Of a stretch of 64,000 nt of DNA, positions 30,893 through 40,221 are shown piece by piece. The DNA lies in contig NZ_VIQM01000116.1 in the NCBI RefSeq assembly GCF_008520265.1, forward strand, positions 46,431-110,430, given 5' to 3'. The notes under the pieces are model-generated. The model ran no database searches. It saw only the letters and a program-made list of their open reading frames with translations, and had not been told where the DNA came from. Within the stretch, counting starts at the first letter, position 1. Each line of letters opens with the position of its first letter. The DNA comes from Sphingobacterium cavernae. Lineage in GTDB: Bacteria; Bacteroidota; Bacteroidia; Sphingobacteriales; Sphingobacteriaceae. A program made the translations under genes and the position numbers.

Positions 30893-31702
30893 ATGAAAAA
30901 TTTCTATCTCTTTTTATTTTCAGTTTTGATTTTTGCGAGTAGTTGTAGAAATTCTCCAGCACAAGATCCAGTTCCAGCGCATGATAGCTTACGTGTACAG
31001 TCAATAATACTTGGCGAAGAACGTATTATAAATGTTTGGCTGCCTGATCAGTATAAGTCAGGTACAGATTCGTTACCAATTATGTATATGGCAGATGGTG
31101 GTGTGAAAGAAGATTTTCCACACATTGCCAATACGTTAGAGAAATTGATAAACGAAAATAAAATAGTTCCGATGATTTTGGTCGGTATAGAAAATACACA
31201 GCGCAGGCGAGACCTCACGCCTGTGACTGAAGTGGCAAAGGATAAGGAAATAGCAGCTAAAGTTGGAGGTTCATCCAAGTTTCGTGAATTTATAAAAGAG
31301 GAATTGTTTCCAGAGATTGAAGGTCGGTATCGTACTACTTCAGAAAGAAGTATAATTGGGGAATCGCTATCTGGTTTATTTGTGATGGAAACTTTTTTTC
31401 TATACCCAGATTTATTTACGAATTATGTTGCCTTTGATCCTTCGTTATGGTGGAATAATCACTATTTGAACCGCACAGTTCAAGAACATTTGGAGGGATT
31501 TCCAACCGATAAAAAGCGTTTGTGGTTTGCGGGTTCAGATGCTACGGATATAAATCAATATACAAAAGAGTTGGCAACTATCTTGACATCAACAAGTCCA
31601 TCAAATCTTAAATGGGCATACTCCGATGAACCAAATGAAAAGCATCATACAATCTTCAGAGCTACAAAAGAGAAGGCATTGATTTGGGCATTTGGTGATT
31701 AA
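30893..31702 (+). CDS. Esterase D/Fes-like alpha/beta-hydrolase lipoprotein
   Basis: Of three in-frame ATGs I choose 30893, which starts a lipoprotein signal (FSVLIFASSC, Cys near residue 18); length 269. It has the putative esterase (Fes/YbbA-like) pattern: PIMYMADGG, ILVGIENTQRRRDLTPVTEV, the nucleophile elbow IIGESLSGLF and a C-terminal catalytic His region NEKHHTIFR. It is probably a periplasmic hydrolase of ester bonds in siderophores or acylated sugars; the substrate is not known. Confidence 0.85.
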   Translation: MKNFYLFLFSVLIFASSCRNSPAQDPVPAHDSLRVQSIILGEERIINVWLPDQYKSGTDSLPIMYMADGGVKEDFPHIANTLEKLINENKIVPMILVGIENTQRRRDLTPVTEVAKDKEIAAKVGGSSKFREFIKEELFPEIEGRYRTTSERSIIGESLSGLFVMETFFLYPDLFTNYVAFDPSLWWNNHYLNRTVQEHLEGFPTDKKRLWFAGSDATDINQYTKELATILTSTSPSNLKWAYSDEPNEKHHTIFRATKEKALIWAFGD

Positions 31703-31837
31703 ATTCACATGCAGTGGTATAAATTTAGCCTTAAACTTTACTTATTGGAGTCAGACAATCTATATTTATGTTACGTTAAGATGAAGATGTTATAAATATA
31801 TTTAGGTAGTTTTGTATAAGAACAACTATTACTTGGG

Positions 31838-32878
31838 GTGACGCATCAACAGAAAACAAACATCATAAAAAAGGAAATTATAGCTTCTTATAAAGCTTTA
31901 AGAGCAAAATATCCATTATTAAAATATCAAAACTTTATCGGATTTACCATATTCATTTCATGTCTATTGGCAAGTGCCGGCTTAGGCTATATGTGGTATG
32001 TGGATTTACTTCCTGGTTGGGCATTGATACTAGGAAATGCATTTTTATTTGGTGTATTGCATGAACTAGAGCATGATTTGATTCACTTTGTCTATTTCAA
32101 AAACAACCGTATCGTTCACAATATTATGTTGTTGTTTATATGGTTGGTTCGTCCACTGACATTGAATCCATGGTTTAGACGTGTATTGCATTATCATCAC
32201 CACAAGTTTTCTGGAACAGTACATGATGTTGAAGAACGTGGAGTGACAAATGGAGAGAAATGGTCATTGAAGAGGTTGCTGCTCACACCAGATTTGGTTA
32301 TTGGGAATGCATTGCGTGTAATCGGCTTATTTAGTGATATGAAAAAGGAAGTCGATAAAGGAAATCTAAAATTGCAAACAGCTAAGAAGTTGAAATTAAG
32401 CGGTGTATTTGGTTTAATTCCTTTCACGATTCTTTCCCATGTAATTTTATATGTTTTCTTCACCGATATATTTTTAGATTTTCTACATGCTAAACATCAA
32501 TTGAATTGGGTTTTTCCAGAACTGATAAAAGATATTTTAGTTTGGTGTAACCCAATAATTTATATTGTATTATTACCTAATCTATTGCGTCAATTCTGTT
32601 TGCATTTTATAACTTCCAACCTGCATTATTTTGGTGATGTGGAGCAGGGAAATGTAATAGAGCAAACTCAGGTATTGACGGTATGGTGGACTTATCCATT
32701 CCAATTATTTTGTTTTTTCTTTGGTTGGACACATGCCATTCATCATTTTGTGGTGAATGAAACTTTTTATATTCGTCATTTTGCACGTAAAAAGGCACAC
32801 GAGGTAATGCGTAAGCATGGTGTTCGTTTTAATGATCTTGGCACTTTCCGTCGCGCAAATCGTTATCACCAAGTGTAA
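31838..32878 (+). CDS. Membrane fatty acid desaturase/hydroxylase family protein
   Basis: The start is a GTG at 31838; length 346 residues. It has four or more membrane helices and the three histidine boxes of membrane di-iron desaturases: HELEHDLIH near residue 85, HYHHHKFSG near 118, and HAIHHFV near 304. It resembles FA_desaturase-domain proteins; the substrate (fatty acid, sterol-like or carotenoid) cannot be fixed. The gene is 4 kb from the carotenoid operon and on the other strand, so a link is speculative. Confidence 0.83.
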   Translation: MTHQQKTNIIKKEIIASYKALRAKYPLLKYQNFIGFTIFISCLLASAGLGYMWYVDLLPGWALILGNAFLFGVLHELEHDLIHFVYFKNNRIVHNIMLLFIWLVRPLTLNPWFRRVLHYHHHKFSGTVHDVEERGVTNGEKWSLKRLLLTPDLVIGNALRVIGLFSDMKKEVDKGNLKLQTAKKLKLSGVFGLIPFTILSHVILYVFFTDIFLDFLHAKHQLNWVFPELIKDILVWCNPIIYIVLLPNLLRQFCLHFITSNLHYFGDVEQGNVIEQTQVLTVWWTYPFQLFCFFFGWTHAIHHFVVNETFYIRHFARKKAHEVMRKHGVRFNDLGTFRRANRYHQV

Positions 32879-32906
32879 TTTTTAAGACTTTGAGTTTAGA
32901 GCATAA

Positions 32907-32936
32907 AAAAGCTTCTAGTTTTCTAGAAGCTTTTAT
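32907..32936. terminator. Terminator between desaturase and LOG genes
   Basis: A 12-bp perfect stem aaaagcttctag / ctagaagctttt with loop TTTT, shared by convergent genes. Confidence 0.88.
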
Positions 32937-32954
32937 TGTATAACGATTTTAATT

Positions 32955-33659
32955 TTAGAAGTTTGGTTTTAATAGATACTTGTCATAGAATCTGAAAATA
33001 TGCTCAACAGCTTCTTCTGCTGTATCTACAATACGGTAAAGTTTAAGATCTTCTTCAGAAATATAAGCATTTCCAAGCATTGTTTTTTCTACCCATTCCA
33101 ATAATCCGCCCCAATAATCTGAACCAACTAAGACGATAGGAAAGCGAGCGATTTTACCAGTTTGAATCAATGTAATTGCTTCAAATAATTCGTCCATTGT
33201 GCCAAATCCACCAGGCATCACAATATATCCCTGCGAATATTTCATAAACATGACCTTACGCACAAAGAAGTAATTAAACTCCAGTAACTTATCGCGATCG
33301 ATGTATTTATTGTGGAATTGTTCAAATGGCAATTCGATATTCAGTCCTACAGATTTACCACCAGCGCCGTATGCACCGCGATTCGCAGCTTCCATGATAC
33401 CAGGGCCACCACCAGAGATTACACCGTAACCTCGTTCTGCTAATAGTCCTGCGATTTTCACGGTCATTTGGTAATATTTGTGTTCGTCAGGCGTACGAGC
33501 TGATCCAAAAATGGAAACACAAGGACCAATTTTGGCTAACTTTTCAAAACCATCTACAAACTCTGACATAATTTTGAAAATCTGCCACGAGTCCTTCACT
33601 TTTATTTCTTGCCAAGTCTTATTGGCGAATGAATTTCTAATTCTGTTTTCTCCTGTCAT
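32955..33659 (-). CDS. LOG family nucleotide 5'-monophosphate phosphoribohydrolase
   Basis: The 234-residue protein has a Rossmann start (VSIFGSARTPDEHKYYQ), the GGGPGIMEAANRGA segment near residue 85, and the diagnostic PGGFGTMDELFEAITLIQTG near residue 150. These define the LOG/TIGR00730 family, often annotated lysine decarboxylase-like but acting on nucleotide monophosphates. It is monocistronic and cytosolic. Confidence 0.93.
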   Translation of the reverse strand: MTGENRIRNSFANKTWQEIKVKDSWQIFKIMSEFVDGFEKLAKIGPCVSIFGSARTPDEHKYYQMTVKIAGLLAERGYGVISGGGPGIMEAANRGAYGAGGKSVGLNIELPFEQFHNKYIDRDKLLEFNYFFVRKVMFMKYSQGYIVMPGGFGTMDELFEAITLIQTGKIARFPIVLVGSDYWGGLLEWVEKTMLGNAYISEEDLKLYRIVDTAEEAVEHIFRFYDKYLLKPNF

Positions 33660-33741
33660 ATAATTTCTCTAAGTATATGTATAATTGCAAGATAATAAAT
33701 TTAACTAATTTACCTGTATCGTATATTATGCAACTTTTAAA

Positions 33742-34023
33742 TTAAGCTTTGTTATCCGAATGCCCTAAATTTTTCTCTGGACAAATTTGATCGCGCACGA
33801 GCTGTTTAATAACTTTTATATCTTTAAAACCACCTTCGCGTTTGCGGTCAAAAATGATAATATCTTCCGTACGTATCATATAGCGACCTGCGATTTCTGA
33901 AGGCACTAAGGTTACACCATAGACCTCTTCTTGAAAGGTAGTCAGCAGTTCTTGCGCCATATAGGCGGCACGTAAAAGCCAGCCACATTTAGGACAGTAT
34001 TCGATTTCAATTGTTGGTTTCAT
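33742..34023 (-). CDS. SelT/SelW/SelH family (Rdx-type) selenoprotein-like protein
   Basis: The 93-residue thioredoxin-like protein carries the redox motif YCPKCGW near residue 9 with ordinary Cys codons and no selenocysteine. The segment IIIFDRKREGGFKDIKVIKQ is typical of the family. It probably has a small thiol-redox role in the cytosol. It stands between LOG and the divergent recR. Confidence 0.88.
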   Translation of the reverse strand: MKPTIEIEYCPKCGWLLRAAYMAQELLTTFQEEVYGVTLVPSEIAGRYMIRTEDIIIFDRKREGGFKDIKVIKQLVRDQICPEKNLGHSDNKA

Positions 34024-34115
34024 TGACGTAATTATACAAATTTTGTTTCATATAATGCAGTGAATGCCGGTTATCGTGATGTTCATCTGACAGAAAAAAT
34101 AATTACCTTTGTACC

Positions 34116-34730
34116 ATGAATTTTTCATCTAAACTATTAGAAAATGCTGTGGAGGAGTTTGGTCGTCTACCTGGAGTAGGGAAGAAGACAGCTTTGCGTT
34201 TGGTATTGCATCTATTGAAGCAACAGGACGCAGAAGTAACTCGTTTTACCCAGTCATTGAATCTATTAAAAGAGAAAATTCAATATTGTAAAGCATGCTA
34301 TAATATATCGGACGATGAAGTGTGTGAGATTTGTCTTTCCGTGAAGAGAGATAAATCGACAATCTGTGTAGTGGAAGATACGCGCGATGTGATGGCCATT
34401 GAAAATACCAACCAATACCAAGGTGTATACCATGTTTTGGGAGGACTGATTTCACCAATGGATGGTGTAGGTCCTTCGGATTTGAAAATTGATGGTCTTT
34501 TGCAACGTTTAAAAACTGGAGAGGTTAAAGAGATTATTTTAGCACTATCCGCTACGATGGAAGGTGATACTACTATATTTTACTTGTACCGAAAACTTAA
34601 AGAGTTCAATGTTCAAGTAAGTACTATTGCGCGCGGTATAGCATTTGGTGGTGAATTGGAGTATGTAGATGAAATTACTTTAGGTCGTTCTATCCTTACT
34701 CGCGTGCCTTACGAACGAAATGTAGGGTAA
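34116..34730 (+). CDS. recR: Recombination protein RecR
   Basis: The 204-residue protein has the N-terminal helix-hairpin-helix (EEFGRLPGVGKKTALRLVLH), a four-Cys zinc motif (CKACYNISDDEVCEIC, near residues 57-72) and a Toprim domain (CVVEDTRDVMAIENT, YHVLGGLISPMDG). It acts with RecO and RecF in gap repair. A -7-like TACCTTTG ends 4 bp before the ATG, so the transcript may be leaderless or nearly so, if this element is used. Confidence 0.96.
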   Translation: MNFSSKLLENAVEEFGRLPGVGKKTALRLVLHLLKQQDAEVTRFTQSLNLLKEKIQYCKACYNISDDEVCEICLSVKRDKSTICVVEDTRDVMAIENTNQYQGVYHVLGGLISPMDGVGPSDLKIDGLLQRLKTGEVKEIILALSATMEGDTTIFYLYRKLKEFNVQVSTIARGIAFGGELEYVDEITLGRSILTRVPYERNVG

Positions 34731-34835
34731 TAAAATAACTAATTTTTGATTGTCATCTGACGATGTGAGGAATCGATGGTTAGGTTCATTATCTGAAGTC
34801 TAACAAATTGAATATTTTGCTTTAAGACCGTTTAC

Positions 34836-36041
34836 TTATATCTTCATTCTACCAATAATCCAATAAAATCCTATTGCAGCAGTAAGTAGAGTAGTACCAG
34901 CTACTGTCCAAAGAACATTATAGCCAAAATGTTCGGCGAGATAGGTTCCGAAATAAGGAGAAAAAATATTAGCTGCTGCAAATGCTAAGGAATTAAATCC
35001 CATGTAAGCTCCCTGATTGTGCAAACCAGCTCTTTTGATGGATATGGTCGCCATAAAAGGAAGAGCAAGCATTTCACCTGTGGAAAGTATAAACATAGCC
35101 ATATAAAGCCATACAATACCAAAATCAAGATTGAGCATATAATAGGAAATAGCTGTCACTACGGTACCCCAAAACATGATTTGCCGTACAGAGAATCTAT
35201 GTTCTACAAAATGAACCAATACCATTTCAAATATTACAATCACAAAACCACTAAAACCGAGTAATAATCCAATCTGGCCGGCATCAAGTGCATATTCATC
35301 TTTATAAAATAGTGGAAGGGTGCTCAGCAATTGCAAAAATCCCATGGAAAAGAGACAGCACAAAACATTGAATAGTATGAATGAGCCGTCTGTATAGGCA
35401 TTTCTTTCTTTAGCTTTTAGTTTTATATCTTGATCCTTAATCGGCAATTTGTTTGGTGTACGGTTATGGAAAAAGTAGATAAAAACGATAACTGCTCCCG
35501 CTGCCCCAATGGCATTTCCATAAAAAATCCAATTGTATGAAATTGACGCTAAAAAACCGCCCAAAGCAGGTCCTATAGAAAATCCCAAGTTGACGGCCAT
35601 GCGGTTCAAAGAATAGGCTCTAGTAATGTTTTCAGGTTTTGCATAGCGCGCCACAGAAACCGAGTTAGCTGGTCTAAAGATATCTGCTACTAATGTCAAT
35701 ACAAATATCATCAACGCCAAACTTTCAAAAGTTCGAAATAGCGGTAATATTAAGAATAATGGAATTACAGCAATTTGGGAAAAAGCCTGTACTTTGAAAC
35801 TACCAAATCTATCTGTAAGCCATCCGCCTAGCCAAGAACCACAAACCGATCCAAGTCCGAAACAACCCAAAACAAGACCAATTTGTGTTTTGGAGAAATT
35901 CAATTCCGATGACATATACATTCCCAGGAAAGGAATTACCATAGATCCCGTACGGTTGATGAGCATGACTAATGCCAACAACCAAGCAGCAGGAGATAAT
36001 CCTCTGTAAGAATTTATATATATCTGAAATAAAGGCTTCAA
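34836..36041 (-). CDS. MFS transporter
   Basis: The 401-residue protein has twelve predicted helices and an MFS loop 2-3 motif GGWLTDRFGSFKVQA after GLVLGCFGLGSVCGSW. It is last in a three-gene unit with the split 5'-nucleotidase, 24 bp after the metallophosphatase gene. This may mean import of nucleosides or phosphate products, which is inference from position only; the sequence resembles multidrug or YdeE-type MFS as much. Confidence 0.85.
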   Translation of the reverse strand: MKPLFQIYINSYRGLSPAAWLLALVMLINRTGSMVIPFLGMYMSSELNFSKTQIGLVLGCFGLGSVCGSWLGGWLTDRFGSFKVQAFSQIAVIPLFLILPLFRTFESLALMIFVLTLVADIFRPANSVSVARYAKPENITRAYSLNRMAVNLGFSIGPALGGFLASISYNWIFYGNAIGAAGAVIVFIYFFHNRTPNKLPIKDQDIKLKAKERNAYTDGSFILFNVLCCLFSMGFLQLLSTLPLFYKDEYALDAGQIGLLLGFSGFVIVIFEMVLVHFVEHRFSVRQIMFWGTVVTAISYYMLNLDFGIVWLYMAMFILSTGEMLALPFMATISIKRAGLHNQGAYMGFNSLAFAAANIFSPYFGTYLAEHFGYNVLWTVAGTTLLTAAIGFYWIIGRMKI

Positions 36042-36065
36042 TGTTTGTTTATATTAATTTTTTAT

Positions 36066-37013
36066 TTATACTAAATCTTGATTCAAGATATAATTATTAT
36101 AAGCTACTTTCTTTTCCTTAGTAGTTGGATTGAAGATAAAATCAATACGTCCTAATACAGCACCGCCATTTGCAGCTTGATTCACTAATGTGATTTTTCC
36201 CGCTGCATTCTTGACTTCTGTAGGTTTCTCTAAGAATGTGTGAGTATGACCTCCAATGATTAAATCGATGTCCTGTGTGGCAGCTGCAAGTCGTAAATCA
36301 GACACCTTATCTTCCTTGTATGAATACCCTAGATGTGATAGACAAATAATGATATCACATTTATGTTTGCTTTTTAACGTGGGTATAATTCTATTTGCTA
36401 CAGCTATTGGATCCAAATAGCGCATTCCAACGTAATTATTCTTATCAACTAAGCCTTCTATATTTACGCCTAACCCAAAAACTCCAATTCTGATTCCATC
36501 ACGCTCAAAAATTTCATATTCTTTGGTTTTACCCGCTAATGCAGTTTCACTCAAGTCATAATTGGCTGTTAAGAAGGGAAATTTTGCTTTGTCAAAATGT
36601 TTTAATAATCCGGCTATACCATTGTCAAATTCGTGATTACCGAAAGTACCAGCGTCATATTTTAATTTTGACATTAATGTTAATTCCACCTCACCATCAA
36701 ACAAATTAAAATATGGTGTACCTTGAAACATATCGCCAGCATCAAATAACAATACGTTCTTTTCTTTAGCACGTATTTGCTGTATCAATGTACTTCTTCT
36801 AGCTACTCCACCAAGACCTTGTAATTTTGAGCCATCCATAGGAAAGGGCTCAATTCGGCTATGTACATCATTCGTGTGTAAAATGGTTATTTTAACTTCT
36901 TTACGTGAGTTAGCTTGAACAAATTGTGGAAGTCCGTTAACCGCTAAAGCTCCACCAAGTATACTTAGATTTCTAAGAAAATTTCTTCTATTTAATGATT
37001 TTAACTCTTCCAT
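36066..37013 (-). CDS. 5'-nucleotidase, metallophosphatase half
   Basis: The 315-residue protein has a twin-arginine-type signal (NRRNFLRNLS followed by a hydrophobic stretch) and a calcineurin-like phosphoesterase domain: ILHTNDVHSRIEPF near residue 45, LLFDAGDMFQGTPYFN near 95, FGNHEFDNG near 128, and IIGGHTHTFLEKP near 255. This is the catalytic half of UshA-type 5'-nucleotidases. It stops before the substrate-binding domain, which is encoded separately by the overlapping upstream gene. It likely dephosphorylates nucleotides or sugar nucleotides in the periplasm. Confidence 0.93.
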   Translation of the reverse strand: MEELKSLNRRNFLRNLSILGGALAVNGLPQFVQANSRKEVKITILHTNDVHSRIEPFPMDGSKLQGLGGVARRSTLIQQIRAKEKNVLLFDAGDMFQGTPYFNLFDGEVELTLMSKLKYDAGTFGNHEFDNGIAGLLKHFDKAKFPFLTANYDLSETALAGKTKEYEIFERDGIRIGVFGLGVNIEGLVDKNNYVGMRYLDPIAVANRIIPTLKSKHKCDIIICLSHLGYSYKEDKVSDLRLAAATQDIDLIIGGHTHTFLEKPTEVKNAAGKITLVNQAANGGAVLGRIDFIFNPTTKEKKVAYNNYILNQDLV

Positions 37014-37740
37014 CTAGTTGTGTGTTAATAGTTTTACCTTCTTTAGTTAGTTGCTCTACATATTCGATAAGACCTTTACGAACGATTATGCCTGAGTCTT
37101 TTCTGTTGATTGGATTATCTAAGCCTTCGATGTAATCGCCTCCATTTGCTAAGTAATCGTACGTAACAAGTTTGTATGTTTTGTTAACATCAAAAGGCTC
37201 ACCTTGGATGATAATTGATTTTGATTTATTTTGTTCAATTTCCATGGTCATGCCAGCTAGTGGCTGACCGTTAGTTTTAGCGATAAAATTTGCTAACGTT
37301 TGTAAATCATTACCTGATAATTCCAAAATTGTGATTGCATTTTCGAAAGGCATGAGTTCGAAGATATTACCAACAGTCACATTTCCTTGTTTTATATCTG
37401 CGCGTATACCAAATTTTGTCGCTATGGCTATTTGCGCCGTTGGATCTATCGATTTTCCGATTTCTAATAAAGCTTCGGCAAAGAAAGTTCCAGCTGTACT
37501 TTCGGGTTGAGAAGGGTTGCGCACAAGATTGGATTCAGTGTAACCAATTACCCGATTCATCTCATTTTCTAATTGCTGCTTGAAGGTCAAGTAGTAATTG
37601 ACTATGGCTGTATCTTCAGCAATACTGTTATCAATTTTGTAGGTGTGTGTTTCATTCTGTAGCGTTAGACGCGTTGTGCTACAATTTGTTAATATAAATA
37701 CAGTAACAAATAATGCAAATATCTTTGTGTAAGAGCGCAT
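36988..37740 (-). CDS. 5'-nucleotidase C-terminal domain lipoprotein
   Basis: The 250-residue protein starts with a lipoprotein signal (FVTVFILTNCSTT, Cys near residue 20) and consists of a 5'-nucleotidase C-terminal domain: NPSQPESTAGTFFAEALLEI, GNIFELMPFENAITILELSG, and YDYLANGGDYIEGL. It lacks the metal-binding domain, which the next gene supplies; the two genes overlap by 26 bp. Together they make a two-chain UshA-like enzyme, one lipid-anchored and one probably Tat-exported. Confidence 0.92.
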   Translation of the reverse strand: MRSYTKIFALFVTVFILTNCSTTRLTLQNETHTYKIDNSIAEDTAIVNYYLTFKQQLENEMNRVIGYTESNLVRNPSQPESTAGTFFAEALLEIGKSIDPTAQIAIATKFGIRADIKQGNVTVGNIFELMPFENAITILELSGNDLQTLANFIAKTNGQPLAGMTMEIEQNKSKSIIIQGEPFDVNKTYKLVTYDYLANGGDYIEGLDNPINRKDSGIIVRKGLIEYVEQLTKEGKTINTQLDGRVKIIK

Positions 37741-37953
37741 GATGGTAGAATTCTTTGATGCGAAGCTAAGAAGAAAGTATGGATAAGCAAATTAACTTTA
37801 TGTAAAATTTTAAAGTTTATTGGAAATCAAATTTTTAAAAAAGTGCCTTGTTATATTTTATAAACAAACTATAAGTCGTAATTTGGCAGCTCAATTTTCA
37901 AGAAGAAAAATCGAGCAATAATTGACCTAAACGGTAGGAGGAAAAGAAATAAT

Positions 37954-38901
37954 ATGCCAGTAAAGATACCAGACAATTTGCCAGCAATAGAACTGTTGAA
38001 GCGGGAGAATATTTTCGTAATGAGTAGTTTACGTGCCAATGAGCAGGACATTAGGCCGTTGCGCGTACTTGTTCTAAATCTTATGCCCTTGAAAATTTCA
38101 ACAGAAACTGATTTTATTCGATTGCTATCAAATAATCCTTTGCAGGTGGAGATGGAGTTTTTGCGTTTGGAAACTCATGTGTCCAAAAATACCCCACAAG
38201 AACATTTGGAAATGTTTTATAAGAACTTCGATGATGTATCTGAACAGTTTTATGACGGTTTGATTGTGACTGGAGCTCCTGTAGAAATGCTTCCTTTTGA
38301 AGAAGTGAACTACTGGAATGAATTAACGAAAATATTTGACTGGGCGCGTGTACACGTTACATCGTCATTGTATATTTGTTGGGCTTCCCAAGCTGCGTTA
38401 TATCATTTTTATGGCGTGGAGAAAGTAGCTTTAGATGAAAAAATATTTGGTGTTTTCAAGCATACGGCATCTGATAAGCAACATCCGATATTCCGAGGTT
38501 TTGACGATGAATTCTTTATTCCTCACAGTAGGCATACTACCATTGAACGCGATGACATCTTGAAGAAAAATGGATTACGTATTTTGTCAGAATCTCCCGA
38601 TGCTGGCGTGGCTATATTGAGTTCAAGAGGTGGTCGTGAGTTTTACTTAACTGGACATTCTGAATACAATCCGTTCACCTTACATGAGGAGTACACGCGT
38701 GATGTTGAAAAGGGAGCTGATATTCAAATTCCTCAAAACTACTACCGTAATGACGATCCGAGTCAAGATCCAGTTGTGCGTTGGACAAGCCATGCGAATT
38801 TGTTATTCAATAATTGGTTGAATTATTTCGTCTATCAAGAAACACCATTCGATCTTCGTGATTTACCAAAAATGGGAGATATTCAGGATCATACAGGGTA
38901 G
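37954..38901 (+). CDS. metA: Homoserine O-succinyltransferase/acetyltransferase (MetA)
   Basis: The 315-residue enzyme has the class I amidotransferase-like MetA fold: PLRVLVLNLMPLKISTETDF, the nucleophilic Cys in SLYICWASQAALYHFYG near residue 142, and the His-Glu pair around YLTGHSEYNPFTL near residue 235. It acylates homoserine at the entry to methionine synthesis. Whether the donor is succinyl- or acetyl-CoA is not clear from sequence alone. A good ribosome site AGGAGG lies 11 bp before the ATG; I saw no SAM riboswitch in the 213 bp upstream. Confidence 0.94.
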   Translation: MPVKIPDNLPAIELLKRENIFVMSSLRANEQDIRPLRVLVLNLMPLKISTETDFIRLLSNNPLQVEMEFLRLETHVSKNTPQEHLEMFYKNFDDVSEQFYDGLIVTGAPVEMLPFEEVNYWNELTKIFDWARVHVTSSLYICWASQAALYHFYGVEKVALDEKIFGVFKHTASDKQHPIFRGFDDEFFIPHSRHTTIERDDILKKNGLRILSESPDAGVAILSSRGGREFYLTGHSEYNPFTLHEEYTRDVEKGADIQIPQNYYRNDDPSQDPVVRWTSHANLLFNNWLNYFVYQETPFDLRDLPKMGDIQDHTG

Positions 38902-38921
38902 TGACTTACTAATATCAGTAT

Positions 38922-38962
38922 AATAAGAAACGCATTGATGGATTCAATGCGTTTCTTATTTA
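38922..38962. terminator. Terminator between metA and the carotenoid operon
   Basis: A 17-bp perfect stem aataagaaacgcattga / tcaatgcgtttcttatt with a 5-nt loop separates convergent genes. Confidence 0.92.
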
Positions 38963-38976
38963 TATTTTAAAAGTAC

Positions 38977-39516
38977 TTACAGTATTTCTATGTTTTGTTG
39001 CATATGGTCTTTCACCCGATGCCACACATCTTTAAACCAGTACGTGAATTCTTCTGGACGGTTACTCATCCACAATTCTAAATCATCCGCAGCGATCCAT
39101 TTATAAGCTTGAACTTCCTCAGGATTAGGGTTGGGGCTATCGTTTGATATTCCAAATAGAACTACATCTAATTCGTGCTCGATAAGATTGTTTTCAACTT
39201 CAGCATGGTAAATAAATGAAAATAAAATATCTAGATGAGCTTTCATGTTCATCTCAAATGCCAATCTATCTTTTGCAGCGTCCAATGTGTTTTCTCCTTG
39301 CTGTTGATGCGAACAACAGGTATTTGTCCACAGATTCGCGCCGTGGTATTTGTGAGCGGCTCTTTGTTGAAGTAGTAGTTCTCCATTTTCATTAAAAATA
39401 AAAATCGAGAAAGCACGATGCAATACACCTTGGATATGCGCTTCCTGCTTATCCATTATACCCAACTCTTTATTGTCTTTGTCCACTAAAACAACATGAT
39501 TTCTTTCCTTGTTCAT
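38977..39516 (-). CDS. idi: Isopentenyl-diphosphate delta-isomerase, type I
   Basis: The 179-residue Nudix-fold enzyme interconverts IPP and DMAPP. It has HRAFSIFIFNENGELLLQQR, the catalytic TNTCCSHQQQGE stretch with active-site Cys near residue 65, and IEHELDVVLFG with the metal-binding Glu residues. It is last in the carotenoid operon: its ATG directly follows the stop of the cyclase gene, so the operon supplies precursor balance as well as pigment enzymes. Confidence 0.96.
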   Translation of the reverse strand: MNKERNHVVLVDKDNKELGIMDKQEAHIQGVLHRAFSIFIFNENGELLLQQRAAHKYHGANLWTNTCCSHQQQGENTLDAAKDRLAFEMNMKAHLDILFSFIYHAEVENNLIEHELDVVLFGISNDSPNPNPEEVQAYKWIAADDLELWMSNRPEEFTYWFKDVWHRVKDHMQQNIEIL

Positions 39517-40221
39517 TTACGCGCTTAATTTGTGTTCAACTTTAGTAGCGAACTTTTTGAAAAAATATAAATTCCAAAGAATCATTACATAACCATATAC
39601 TGCATCTTCTATGGGAATTGTGCCAATTCGAATCCCCATGAATTCCTGAGGATTATAATTAACGATAGGCGATTCTAAACCCGTACCAGTCAAAACACCA
39701 TTCACAGGCAAAAATCCTAGCATTAGAATTGTATACACAAGAGACGCTTCACCGATCCATTCTTGTTTGTCAATGAAATGCAAGTAAAGAATAGAGCCAA
39801 TGGTAACCAGTGCTGTGACAAAGGTGTAAAGTCTATCGTTGTAGCTCAAAGCAATTACCGCACATACTATGATTGTAACAAATGCAATAATGTTGTTAAA
39901 GCCATTCGCCCAATCCAGATTGAAGAATTTGGTAAGACAGAAATAGGTGAATGTACAGCTAAACGGTATACATATAAAGAACAAGCACTCTTCTAGGGGC
40001 AAACCCAGCAAATTAATCCCTAAGGTATAGTCTGTATTGAACCACCATACACCATTTACAGTAAATAGCGCATCCCAAATAATAAATGGAATTGCAACTA
40101 TAATGCTAGCCATAATAAATGGCTTAAAATAACGATCAAATCGTATACGCTTATCAAACGAAAAAATAAAGCATATGATAATAGTTAGAAAGTTGATCAA
40201 TATATAGGTAAGTGACGTCAT
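39517..40221 (-). CDS. crtYcd: Lycopene beta-cyclase of the fused CrtYcd type
   Basis: The 234-residue integral membrane protein has about seven helices and two homologous halves, each ending with the cyclase signature: GLPLEECLFFICIPF near residue 75 and TIPIEDAVYGYVMILWN near 205. It belongs to the archaeal/Bacteroidota fused heterodimeric cyclase type, unrelated to CrtY, and closes lycopene ends to beta-carotene. It overlaps crtZ by 4 bp (ATGA) and abuts idi. Confidence 0.9.
   Translation of the reverse strand: MTSLTYILINFLTIIICFIFSFDKRIRFDRYFKPFIMASIIVAIPFIIWDALFTVNGVWWFNTDYTLGINLLGLPLEECLFFICIPFSCTFTYFCLTKFFNLDWANGFNNIIAFVTIIVCAVIALSYNDRLYTFVTALVTIGSILYLHFIDKQEWIGEASLVYTILMLGFLPVNGVLTGTGLESPIVNYNPQEFMGIRIGTIPIEDAVYGYVMILWNLYFFKKFATKVEHKLSA

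Noticed and set aside
37741..37953. Possible SAM riboswitch upstream of metA
   Set aside because: No SAM-I or SAM-II core pattern could be recognised; only a plain ribosome site is visible.
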